Assembly: GCF_000188695.1 (NCBI RefSeq) | Contig: NW_004754932.1 | Coordinates: forward strand, 485,786-498,285 | Source: Salpingoeca rosetta | Lineage: Eukaryota; Opisthokonta; Choanoflagellata; Craspedida; Salpingoecidae | Direction of reading: 5' to 3' | DNA: 12,500 bases | In this document: one piece after another, positions 1-11,297 of the stretch | Numbering within the stretch: the first letter of the stretch is position 1 | Layout: each line of letters begins with the position of its first letter | The notes under the pieces: generated by a model | Told to the model about the DNA's origin: nothing | Seen by the model: only the letters and a program-made list of their open reading frames with translations | Database searches by the model: none | Translations under genes and position numbers: made by a program

Positions 1-63
<63 letters not shown>

Positions 64-72
64 CACACACAC
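1..72 (+). repeat. (AC)n microsatellite ending the ABCF1-like intron
   Basis: This is an almost pure AC dinucleotide tract with one G interruption at 57. It runs from the window edge to within a few bases of the 3' splice site at 77-79. It therefore sits where a polypyrimidine tract would normally lie, so this acceptor is preceded by CACACACTCAC rather than a U-rich run. Confidence 0.95.
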
Positions 73-79
73 TCACCAG

Positions 80-336
80 GCGTGGTGATTGTGAGTCACG
101 ATGCACGCCTGATCCTGGAGACGGACTGTGAGCTGTACGAGTGCGCAAACCGCACGTGCAAACGCATCGAGGGCGACTTCAATGACTACCGCGAGATGGT
201 GCTGGCGCGGCTGGAGGACGACACGATTGTGGAGGTTGAGGGCCGGCGTGTGGAGACGGCAGCAACGAAGGCAGCGCAGAAGAAGGTGGACGAGGCCAAC
301 AAGAAGAAGAAGAAGAAGAAGAACATCGGGTTTTAA
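80..336 (+). CDS. ABCF1: C-terminal exon of ABC-F ATPase (ABCF1-like), 5' partial
   Basis: This is the last coding exon, about 85 residues. It begins after a CAG acceptor at 77-79 that closes an (AC)n intron. The first two bases complete a codon, and GTG at 82 is an internal valine, not a start. It opens with the end of the Walker B/H-loop region of the second nucleotide-binding domain: VVIVSHDARLI contains the switch SHD motif. An acidic stretch with EGDFNDYREMVLARLE follows, close to the ABCF1 pattern recalled from animals (SHDARLITETNC, GDFEDYKREVLEALGE). The tail is rich in Glu and Lys and ends in a lysine run before NIGF and TAA at 334-336. ABC-F proteins are soluble, membrane-free twin ATPases that act on ribosomes; ABCF1 is linked to eIF2 and translation initiation. 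The SHDARLI-ET signature favours ABCF1 over ABCF2 or ABCF3. The upstream part lies outside the window. The Lys run is encoded by an (AAG)n repeat at 300-321. Confidence 0.87.
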
Positions 337-1130
337 CGGCCCAACTTTGGATTCTGCCCGTGCAACCAACGCTGTTGCGCTCATTCACAATCGCGACACT
401 CCGCACACAGTATCGACGTGTGCAATGTCGTTGTCGTCGTTGTCTTGTTTCGTACAACCACCGCCACTTGTTTGTCCACCCTGTGCCCACTGTTCCCCTC
501 TCCCCCCCCCCCCCCGTTGCTCGTCCCTTTGTTCTCCCTTAGAGCCATGGATTGATTCACACCAGCCAGCAATGTCAATTTGTGTCGTCGTCCAGTCCCA
601 CATGCATCATAAACAAGCAAACAATGGCTAGCAAGCAACACCACCCTCAGACAACACCCCCATCGCACCGTTCATCACACCCGTTCACCGTCCATGACTT
701 GCGTTCCGCCAATTGCTTGCTTTCTTGTGGATGGAAGACCTTTCTGTGTATTCATGTTTCATGCCTCGTGTGTGAGCGAGCACTTGCTCTGAAGACAGCT
801 CTCTCTTTGTGTTGGTATGCAAGAACATGGACAAGACAAACACAAAACACAGACACGAAACCGTGTGCATGCTCAAAGTTGCCCGATACACCCTATCACT
901 CTCCCCAATGCTTCGGAGAGCAAATACAAGGAGATCATGACAACGAGGGACTGAGCAGAGCAGCAGCAGCAGTAGTGCACAACCAAGAATAAGCACGCCG
1001 ACAGAGACAGGGAAGAAGAGAGAAGACACGATGAACAAGAAAGAGACGCTCAAGGGATAAAAGAAAAGAGGGGAAGAAAACACTCGCGTGTTAGTAGAGG
1101 GAGGGAGAACAGGCCTCGGGGCTGTATGCC
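337..1130. other. Convergent intergenic region, no gene seen
   Basis: This stretch separates the ends of two genes that point at each other: the ABCF1-like stop at 336 and the vWA gene stop at 1131. Open frames here are short, look like random composition and match no family I recognise. It holds a run of 14 C at 502-515, and from about 985 to 1080 it is purine-rich on the plus strand (GGGAAGAAGAG-like). It should contain the 3' UTRs of both genes. I see no clear AATAAA signal near either stop. Confidence 0.7.
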
Positions 1131-1962
1131 TTACGCGGCAACGCAGCGGCATGAAGGGCAGCCGTTCTCGTCCGTGGTCTGCACCTCAACAGCGCCCGGG
1201 CGGCAGTTGCACACACGCACAGTGCAGCTCACAGAGGCACTTGTGGACGTGGTGGTTGTTGCCTGCGTGGTTGTGGTTGTGCCCGGTGCCGTCGTGGTTG
1301 TGGTATCAGCACGGGTCGTCGTCGTGGTGGTGGACGCTGCGCGAGTGGTGGTGGTGGTGGTGGTGACAGCGTCCTCGCAGCTAAAGGCGAGGAGCGTGTC
1401 GCCAAGCTGGCCGTTGAGGTCGGAGAAGTCCTCCAGCACAAACACGTTGCTGTCGCTGGTGGCAATGGTGCGCAGCTGCGTCTCGTCCACAGAGGAGGTG
1501 ATACCGACAGAGACAACCTCGGCGCCGGTGGCGTGCAGGTTGGCAGCGGCACTGGCAACAAAGCTCGAATCCTCCTGGGAGCGACCGTCCGTGATGACGT
1601 ACACCAGCACAGAGCCGCCGCGGTAACCAGCGCCAGACTGCAGCATCGTGTCAACGGCAAAGTTGAGTGCCGCGCCCGTGGCGGTACCGGCCGTGTTGCT
1701 TGGCGGGTAGCTGTATCCGGAGATGGCAGCCTGGATGGCCGTCTTGTCGTCCGTGAACGCGGTGAGCATCTGCACCTGGCTGTTGAAGAGGAAGGCGCCC
1801 ACGTTGATGGCAGTAGAGCTGATGGTCATCTGGTCCACAAGGTCCATGACGAACTCCTGCGCCAGAGCAAAGTTGTCTGGGCCAACAGACCCAGAGTTGT
1901 CCAGGATGAAGAGCACGTCCGTTTGCCGGAATGTGCAGAATGGAGAAGTGGTGGTGGTGGTT

Positions 1963-1997
<35 letters not shown>

Positions 1998-3683
1998 GGT
2001 CGTGGTAGTTGTGGTTGTGGTGGTCGTCGTCGTCGAAGTGGTTGTGGTTGTGGTTGTGGTTGTGGTTGTGGTCGTGACGGAGCCCTCGACGTTGCTGTTC
2101 GAGGTTGTGGTGGTGGTGGTCGATGTCGTTGAGGTGGTCGTCGTCGTCGTCGTCGTGGTTGTGGTAGTGGTAGTGGTAGTGGTAGTGGTAGTGGTAGTGG
2201 TAGTCGTGGTGGTGGTGGTCCTTGTGGTCGTGGTAGTGACTGGACGGGTGGTGGTTGTCGTGGTGACGGGGCGTGTAGTGGTGGTGGTCGAGACGCGGGT
2301 GGTGGTGCTGGCAATTGGGCCAGAGCACACGCGGCTGAGCACATCGGCGCGCACAACCTCGTCCAGGTCAGCAAAGTCCTCCACAATAATCACGTCATCC
2401 GGCGAGGAGGCGATAATCTCCAGCTGCGACTGGTCAATGGCGTCGGTGATGCCAATTGCGACGACGCGAGCGCCCGTGGCGTGGATGTTGTCTGCGGCGT
2501 CCTGCACAAAGCTGAGGGCCTCCTGGGAGTTGCCGTCGGTGATGAAGTAGACAATCGTGTCGGCGGGGTCACGGTTGCCGGCAGAGGGGACGAGGAGGTA
2601 CTTGCGGATGTAGTTGAGGGCGGCGCCGGTGGCAGTGCCCCAGTTGCGGTCGGTCGGGTACACAAAGGAGCGCACGGCATCTGCAATCACGTCACGGTCA
2701 AAGCTGAAGTCAAAGTCAAACTGCGGCAGCGGGTTGGCGTGGAACATCATGCCAGCAACGCGAATCACGTCGGGATCCACGTCCATGAGTTCAACCGAGT
2801 CGGCAACAAAGTTCTTGGCAACTGTGGCATATGAGTGCGTGTGTGTGTGTGTGTACGTGTGAGAGAGAGAGTGTGTGTGTGTACGCGTGAGAGTGAGTGA
2901 GTGAGTGAATGAGCATGTGCGTGCGGGCGGGCAAGCATGCTTGCATGCACGTACAAACCAGACCGAGCTCATGGAAACAGCGCATGAGGCGAGCAAGCAA
3001 GCAAGCAAGCGGGCAGTCACGATGTTGCAACAAGACACAGGCAACAATCTGGACGCGAAACACACAATTGCAGCAGCCGACTCACTGTCAAAGTTGTCGA
3101 CGCCGACGGAACCGGATGCGTCCAGGGTGAACAGGACATCGAGGGAGTTGAAGTCGCAGAGAGGGGCTGTGGTTGTGCTGGTTGAGCGAGTTGTGGTTGT
3201 GGAGCGCGTCGTCGTTGTGGTGGTGGTGATGACGCGGGTGGTGGTGGTGGTGGTGGTGATGACGCGGGTTGTGGTGGTGGAGAGCGCTGGGCGGCAGCCA
3301 CACGCAGGGCAGCCATCGCCGTCGACGGTGTCGTAGCTCTCGTAGCCATCGAGGCAGACGCAGGTCCTGGTGGGAGGGCAGGTGTAGGTGGTTGTGGTTG
3401 TCGTGGTTGTCGTCGTGGCGTCGCACGAGTCGAAGCAGAGGTTGGCGTCCATCTGGCACTCCTCGCGACACTGTGCCATCTCCTCGCCAGAGAGGGTGGC
3501 GTTGGTGCAGGTTGGCAGGCACTCGTTGAGCATGGCGATGCAGGTGTCGACGCAAACAAAGTTGAACGTCTCCGTGAGGCCTGCGCGGGGTCCATAGTTA
3601 CAAGTGAGCTCCTCCTCTGCTGCTGCGCCGGCCGCAAACACGGCAACGGCGACAAACAGCACCTTCAACAGGGCGCTGGTCAT
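1131..3683 (-). CDS. Secreted protein with two vWA domains, Thr-rich linkers and antistasin-like motifs
   Basis: There are two exons: 3683-3086 and 2821-1131, giving 762 residues. The ATG at 3683 has A at -3 and starts a signal peptide (about residues 1-22). A Cys-rich segment (28-87) follows, then a first antistasin-like motif at 102-131 ending DGDGCPACGCR. vWA domain 1 (about 177-365) has a complete MIDAS: D188-S190-S192, a GTATG threonine near 262, and FITDG with D295. After a linker of about 120 residues, nearly all Thr (371-491), vWA domain 2 (about 495-681) has D507-S509-S511, GTATG and VITDG with D611. A third Thr stretch leads to a C-terminal motif, DENGCPSCRC. The intron (2822-3085, GTGAGT...CAG) is placed so that DNFD joins IAKNF, which matches DNFALAQEF in domain 2. 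vWA domains bind protein ligands through a metal ion. The Thr tracts look like O-glycosylated stalks, so an extracellular matrix or adhesion role is inferred. No transmembrane segment is seen after the signal peptide. The exact function is unknown. Confidence 0.9.
1947..2309 (-). repeat. Threonine-coding ACN tract between the vWA domains
   Basis: This stretch encodes residues 371-491 of the vWA protein, almost entirely threonine with a few Ser, Arg, Pro and Val. It mixes ACG, ACC, ACA and ACT codons in sub-blocks on the plus strand: (GTC)n at about 1967-1997, (GTTGTG)n at about 2040-2070 and (GGTAGT)n at about 2160-2205. The changing codons with a constant amino acid suggest selection for threonine plus repeated local expansion. 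Shorter Thr tracts of the same kind lie at about 3150-3280, 3382-3418 and 1235-1370. Confidence 0.9.
2822..3085 (-). other. Intron of the vWA gene, with no stop in frame
   Basis: The intron is 264 bp. On the coding strand the donor is GTGAGT at 3085-3080 and the acceptor CAG ends at 2822. It contains (AC)n and CTCTC repeats in sense orientation (plus-strand GT/GA at about 2840-2910). It also has a GCAAG tetranucleotide repeat at 2992-3012 and a 14-bp perfect palindrome at 2931-2944. Its length is a multiple of three (88 codons) and it has no in-frame stop. Confidence 0.88.
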
Positions 3684-3790
3684 TGTGATGGTGGTGGTGG
3701 CAGGTGGCAGGTGTTTGTGGAAAGAGACGTGGAAGCTGAGAGAAGGGGGGAAGCAAGGAAAGGTTGACTGATATTGGGAGAGGGGACGGC

Positions 3791-3812
3791 TGGATGGATG
3801 GATGGATGGATG
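3791..3812. repeat. (TGGA)n tetranucleotide repeat
   Basis: There are five and a half copies of TGGA in a row, about 108 bp upstream of the vWA start codon and so probably in its 5' UTR or promoter. Confidence 0.9.
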
Positions 3813-4207
3813 CTCACGGCAAACCCGCGACAACGACGGTGGTGCTGGGTGGATGTTGTGTGGTGGAGTAGGGAGGGAAAATGAGGCACGCGCTGCACGG
3901 ATGCAGAGAGAAGCCACGAGAGAGTGTGCAAGCGTGAGCAGGTGTTGTTGGTGTGGCGGTTGTTGTTGTTGGTTGTTGAGCAGCAGCGCAGCGTGCATGT
4001 GGCGGTGCAGGTGCAGTGCGGCTGTGCTGTTGTGCTGCTGGGCTGTGCTTGACCGTTTCTTCTTTGCAGCCGAAAACAATAACCGTCAGGGCGAAAAATT
4101 GGCTGGTGTTTGTCAGGTTTTGTTGCCTGCATGCACGTGTTCGATGTACCGAACGTCGCGATGGGCCATTCCGTTGGCGTCGTTGGTGCACCGTTGCGGC
4201 TCAATAC

Positions 4208-4234
4208 AATCAGTGAATGGGCGATTCACTGATT
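4208..4234. other. Perfect 11-bp inverted repeat with a 5-nt loop
   Basis: AATCAGTGAAT (4208-4218) and ATTCACTGATT (4224-4234) are exact reverse complements around the loop GGGCG. It is not a microsatellite product, unlike most structure here. It sits about 520 bp from both the esterase stop and the vWA start. It could be a cruciform, a protein-binding dyad or an RNA hairpin; the sequence alone does not decide. Confidence 0.8.
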
Positions 4235-4624
4235 TGCATGCAGTGATTGGCATTGTGGGCTTGCTTTGGCTTGGATCCGTTGCTTGGGCGAGGCGTTGTG
4301 TGGTTGCATGCGCTGCATGCCACAACGAACAGCTCTGCGTTGGGTTTTGTCAGTGTGTGTGGCTGTGTGTGGCAGCTTTGCTTTGCTTTGTGCGTGTGTG
4401 TGATGTGCGATGTTGGAGTGCGTGTGTGATTTGATGTGATGACAGTCGCAGATGGAAACAACGCATTGTTTAGTGTGTTGGAACGCATTGATTGCTGGAT
4501 CAAGGAAGGTCAGGAAAAGTCGTGTCATCAAATTGTGCAATGTAACGAGGGAGAGATGAGCACGTGTGCGTGTGTGCTTGTGTGTGTGTGTGTGTCCGTG
4601 TAGTGTGCAGTGCGAACACACAGC

Positions 4625-4676
4625 GTGTGTCCTCTGCGTGCTGCTTCACTGAGACACACGCACACAGAGGACACAC
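4625..4676. other. 12-bp inverted repeat in the likely esterase 3' UTR
   Basis: GTGTGTCCTCTG (4625-4636) pairs exactly with CAGAGGACACAC (4665-4676). A second inner CGTG/CACG pair lies at 4637-4640 and 4657-4660. Flanking GT repeats (about 4565-4596) and AC repeats (about 4672-4710) would extend the pairing. It begins about 80 nt past the esterase stop codon, so a stable 3' UTR hairpin in that transcript is plausible. Confidence 0.65.
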
Positions 4677-4756
4677 ATACACACAGAAAGCCGCAAGACA
4701 CACACAGAACACATGATGTGACACACACTTGTTAACTACATACAGCAAAGAGAGGC

Positions 4757-7162
<2,406 letters not shown>

Positions 7163-7293
7163 CCTCCAAGTTGTGGGTCGTGGTTGCGGAAATTTGTACG
7201 AAAACTTCAACGAAATTCAGCAAGCAAAGCAAAAAAAGCAAGAAAGAAAGCGGAAAGGCAGGCTTGTGGCCTGTATGAGTGTGAAGTGTGGGC
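7163..7293 (-). promoter_or_regulatory. 131-bp spacer between lyase stop and esterase start, with pyrimidine tract
   Basis: Both flanking genes run on the minus strand. The coding-strand spacer contains a strong pyrimidine tract at 7220-7260 (TTTCCGCTTTCTTTCTTGC then a T run). It must hold the 3' end of the lyase transcript and the 5' end of the esterase transcript, unless the esterase promoter lies inside the lyase gene. No TATA-like element is evident. Confidence 0.45.
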
Positions 7294-7856
7294 TTAGTTG
7301 TTGGCCTTTGTGTTCTCCTGGTCCTCCTTCTTGTGCTGCCGCACAGGCACGGCCTGCAAGCGGCGCGTGTGATGGGAATAACGTGCATACATTCATGTGT
7401 GCATGTGTGTGAACGATTTGAGGGAGTGTGTGAACGATTTGAGGGAGTGTGTGTGTGTGTGTGATTGAGAGGCCTTGTGGAGCGTGGTCAGTGGTGGCGT
7501 GGGTCAAGAAGTACGACAGGGACACACAACCACAGGTACACAACACCACACACCTGGAAGGCGGTGTCGAGGAACCCACGAACGATGTCGTCAATGACAC
7601 TGCGGTCCGGCACGCTCTGCGCAACGCCATACAGCGCAGCAGCGCCCGTAGCCTGGTGACAGTGGTGGTGGTCGTCGTGGTGGTGGTGATTGAAGGGGGA
7701 AAAGGACGCAAAAGGCAAGCAGAACACACGAGCGTGTGGAATGAGAACTGTGAAAGGAAACAGCAAAGAACACGCAGCGACAAACCGCCCGCACACTGTC
7801 AAACGGCACACACAACGATTCATAAAAATGAAACACACTGATGCGAACACAAACAC

Positions 7857-7908
<52 letters not shown>

Positions 7909-7936
7909 ACGAACACGCGCACACACACACGCACAC

Positions 7937-7967
<31 letters not shown>

Positions 7968-8367
7968 TATGTTCCCCCCTCCCCAAGCACACCTTCTGCT
8001 GGGGCGACTTCATGAGGACGGCGGTGGTGTCGGCCAGGTCGGCGAGGAAGTGGTCAGCCAGGCCCGGCGACGAGTGGGCCATCGTCACGCAGATGTGCAT
8101 GCTTGCAGGGAACTGAAGAACGTTCAGGTCCCACCCCTTCTCGTGCACGAGCCCCTCAAGCATGCTGTGGTCCGTGATGCAAGTGAGTGCAAGTGAGTGC
8201 AAGTGAGTGAACACAGCAAGCAAGAATGATACAACAACACCCAGCATCGCATGCGTCAGAGCAATACAACAACGTGTGTGAAAGCGCGGCTGCACATGAA
8301 CCCCCCCCCCACAACACACCAACACACACACGACGCACAACACACACGCACACACACACACATACAC

Positions 8368-8418
<51 letters not shown>

Positions 8419-11264
8419 CACACACACACGCGCGCGCACCGGTTGATGTCGAAGACGTCTGAGGTCCAGGCGACAATTGGGCCCTGCGGCTCGCACACAA
8501 GCTTGATGCCGTCAATCTTCTTGATTCCTGCGCGGCATTGGAGGTGGTGTTGACGAGGCAATGCAACAGGTGAGGCAGTGTGATATGATGATGGTGGTGG
8601 AGTGTGAGAACAGCACCGCGTGAAAGAAACTGGAAACATGCGCTCCATCACCACGTACACACACACACACACGCTCACACACTCGCACACACACACACGC
8701 ACACACATACAACGTAAACACACACAACGTAAACACACACAACGTAAACACACACAACGTAAACACACACCCCAATGTACAAACAGCAACTAACCCTCTG
8801 CAATGGCGACCACAGTCTTCATGATGCACTTGGCGTTGTGCAGGTAGCCCTCGTACCCGTTGCTCATCATCGCAGACCATGTCGCCTGTTGCAAGAAGAA
8901 GGCAACACATGTGTCAAACAACATGCGCATACTTGCATCATTGCATGCAGAGCTGCGCGTATCACTGCCCATCACTGCCCACCACCGTCACCACCACCAC
9001 CACCACCACCACCACCACCACCACGGTTATCAACGCCAGAGGGATCAGAAACAGCACCACAGGTATCACCACCACCACCACTGTGAGCGCACCGCGATGA
9101 GGGCGCCTGGACGGGAGCCGGCAACGGTGGGTGTGCCGTACACACCGCCGGGCCAATCCGGGAACACGGAGTACGTGGCGCGCCGCAGGTCCTTGTTCGC
9201 AAACATCACAACAGAGGAACCCTGTGCATGCGTGTGTGCGTGTGTGCGTGCGCATGCGTGTGTGTGTGTGTGTATGTGTATGTATGAGTGAGTGATTGTG
9301 ACAGCAAGAATGTGTCGGCAGTGTAGGCAAAGGACTCATGCAGCAGACACAGGCTGCATATCAAGAACAGCAACACAGCGCAGCCACCAAACAGCCGGCA
9401 CGTAGCGTCGTGGCGCGCACCTTGGGAGCGCATCCAAACTTGTGCGTGTCAGCGGAGATGGAGGTGACACCGTTGACGCTGAAATCAAACGCGGGAAAGT
9501 CGGGGAACCCTGCTTCCCGCATAAAGGGCACGACAAACGATCCCAGGCAGCAGTCAACGTGCAGCCCAATCTGCAGTCAACGCAACCACAGCGAATGCAA
9601 GTGTGAGTGTGTGTGTGTGAGAGAGAGAGAGAGAGGCTTGTGTGTGTGAGCGTGTGAGTGTGTGTGTGTACGTCAAAGTGTGTGTGAGGTTGAGAGAGAG
9701 AGACAGTGTGTGTGTGCGTCACAGTGTGCGTCAAAATGTGTGGAACATGTGAGCCGCAGCGAGCACAGCACGCGCATGCCGCCACCCGTACGTCGTGCTT
9801 GCGGGCGAGCTTGGCCAGGTCCTCGATGGGATCAACAGCACCGTGCGGGTACTGCGATGGCACAATGATATGGGGTGGGTTGATGGTGAGCACGGTGCCA
9901 AGCGTTTGGAGTGTTGTGTTGGTGGAGACGTGGTCGAGAGTCGGCACACAGGGTTTAGGCAAAGAACCAAAGGCAATACATGCATGCAAGCATCACAGCC
10001 GAACCCCCTTGCAATCGCATGCATGCACGCACGTATGGATGTGTGCAGTCGCAGGTGGTAAGTGAGAACAGGAGAACGGGGCGACGTTACCTGGGGGCAG
10101 GATCCAACAATGGCGATGGTGTTGCTGTCGATGAGACGCGCCATGGATGAGGGGATGGCCTGACGCGTCGTCTTGTCCTCGTCCGCTTTGCGCAACTGAA
10201 GAGAGTGTGTGTGTGTGGGGGGGGGGAAGGGGGAGAGATGAGAGATGGGAGAAGGAGACATATGATGGTGGTGGTGGTTGAGTTGGTTGGGGCGTCAAAC
10301 GAAGCGAGGGCGAAAACTAAACATGTGGTTGACAAGAAGCGCACTTGTTCAAACAAACAAACAAAACAAACAAGAAGACGGTGTGACGTACGGAGATGCC
10401 AAAGTAGTCGCAGGCCTTGTCAAAGGCCGGGTGTGCGGTGCGGGTGACAACAACGTTGGGCTTTGTGATGCCTTTCTTCTCTGCAAAGTACTCCTTGTAC
10501 GCCTGGGCGTGTATTTGTGTGTGCGGGTATGAGAGGGAGAAGCAGGTGACGCAGTTCGCGTGAAATGAATTGTGACGTATCCACAAGCCAGCAGCAACTA
10601 CACACACACACACACGCACGCACGCACACACACACACACACACGCACACACACGCACGCACACACGCACACACACACGCGCACACACTCGCACACACACA
10701 CACACGCACGCACGGGGGCAGATCCTTACGCGGATGGCGAGGATGATGGACTCGGTGCCGCCGCTCGTGTGTGCGCCGCAGGTGCTCTCGTCGCCGTGAA
10801 ACAGCGTGCAGCACATGCGCACAATCTCTGCCTGCAAGCAACACAGGGCACGCGCATGTGTACATGTGTGTGTACATGTACATGTGTGTGTGTGTGTGTG
10901 CAGCAGGCAATCCCGCAACATTGCTCGCACCCTTGCATCCCGTGGTACAGTCTCAACTCACAACGCACGGCTGTGCAAGCAATGTCACGCTCCAACCCAC
11001 GCTCTATGAAAGCACGAAAAGCACCCAACACCACCAGCACTATCACAGCACACCAACATCAGCACAGCGCACCTCCATCTGGCGAATGCCGGGGAAGACG
11101 CCCGAGTGGAGCGGGTTGGTCCAGGCGAACATGCCATACACAGTCGTGATCATCTTCGTGTACTCCTCATACGACTCGCCGCCAACGTAGATCGTGCCAG
11201 ACACCTGGCCAATCAGCAAAGGCGGAGAGAGGGTGCATGTGTGTGTGTGTGTGTATGTGTGTGT

Positions 11265-11297
<33 letters not shown>

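Larger units (their letters stand above)
3684..4756. other. Intergenic region upstream of the vWA gene and downstream of the esterase
   Basis: This stretch lies between two genes that both run on the minus strand, so it should hold the esterase 3' UTR (high-coordinate end) and the promoter and 5' UTR of the vWA gene (low-coordinate end). I see no convincing coding region; the open frames have low-complexity Cys/His/Thr composition from CA/GT repeats. It contains a TGGA repeat, two hairpins (listed separately), GTT repeats near 3960-3978, and four GCATGC sites between 4129 and 4320. Confidence 0.7.

Noticed and set aside
552..1152. Open frames on both strands in the convergent intergenic region
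   Set aside because: They have no recognisable motif, composition typical of noncoding DNA here, and overlap each other on opposite strands.
1723..2550. Long plus-strand open frame of mostly valine opposite the vWA gene
   Set aside because: It is the antisense shadow of the threonine ACN tract and vWA domain 2; composition is a pure repeat effect and no domain is visible.
3684..4079. In-frame ATG extension upstream of the vWA signal peptide
   Set aside because: The added residues are low complexity, with His/Thr/Ser-rich repeats, and would bury the clear signal peptide that starts at 3683.
4016..4621. Several overlapping open frames of 60-200 codons in the intergenic region
   Set aside because: They are Cys/His/Thr/Val-rich products of CA/GT repeats on both strands, without domains, splice context or a consistent codon pattern.
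8711..8770. CRISPR-like appearance of four regular repeats
   Set aside because: The units are contiguous with no spacers and lie in a eukaryotic intron, so this is a minisatellite.
9852..9989. Open frame through the 3' part of SGPL1 intron 7 into exon 8
   Set aside because: Splicing SCPQ to YPHGAVDP matches the lyase family without extra residues. The CAG acceptor at 9852-9854 and the donor at 10090 fit well, so the open stretch is chance.
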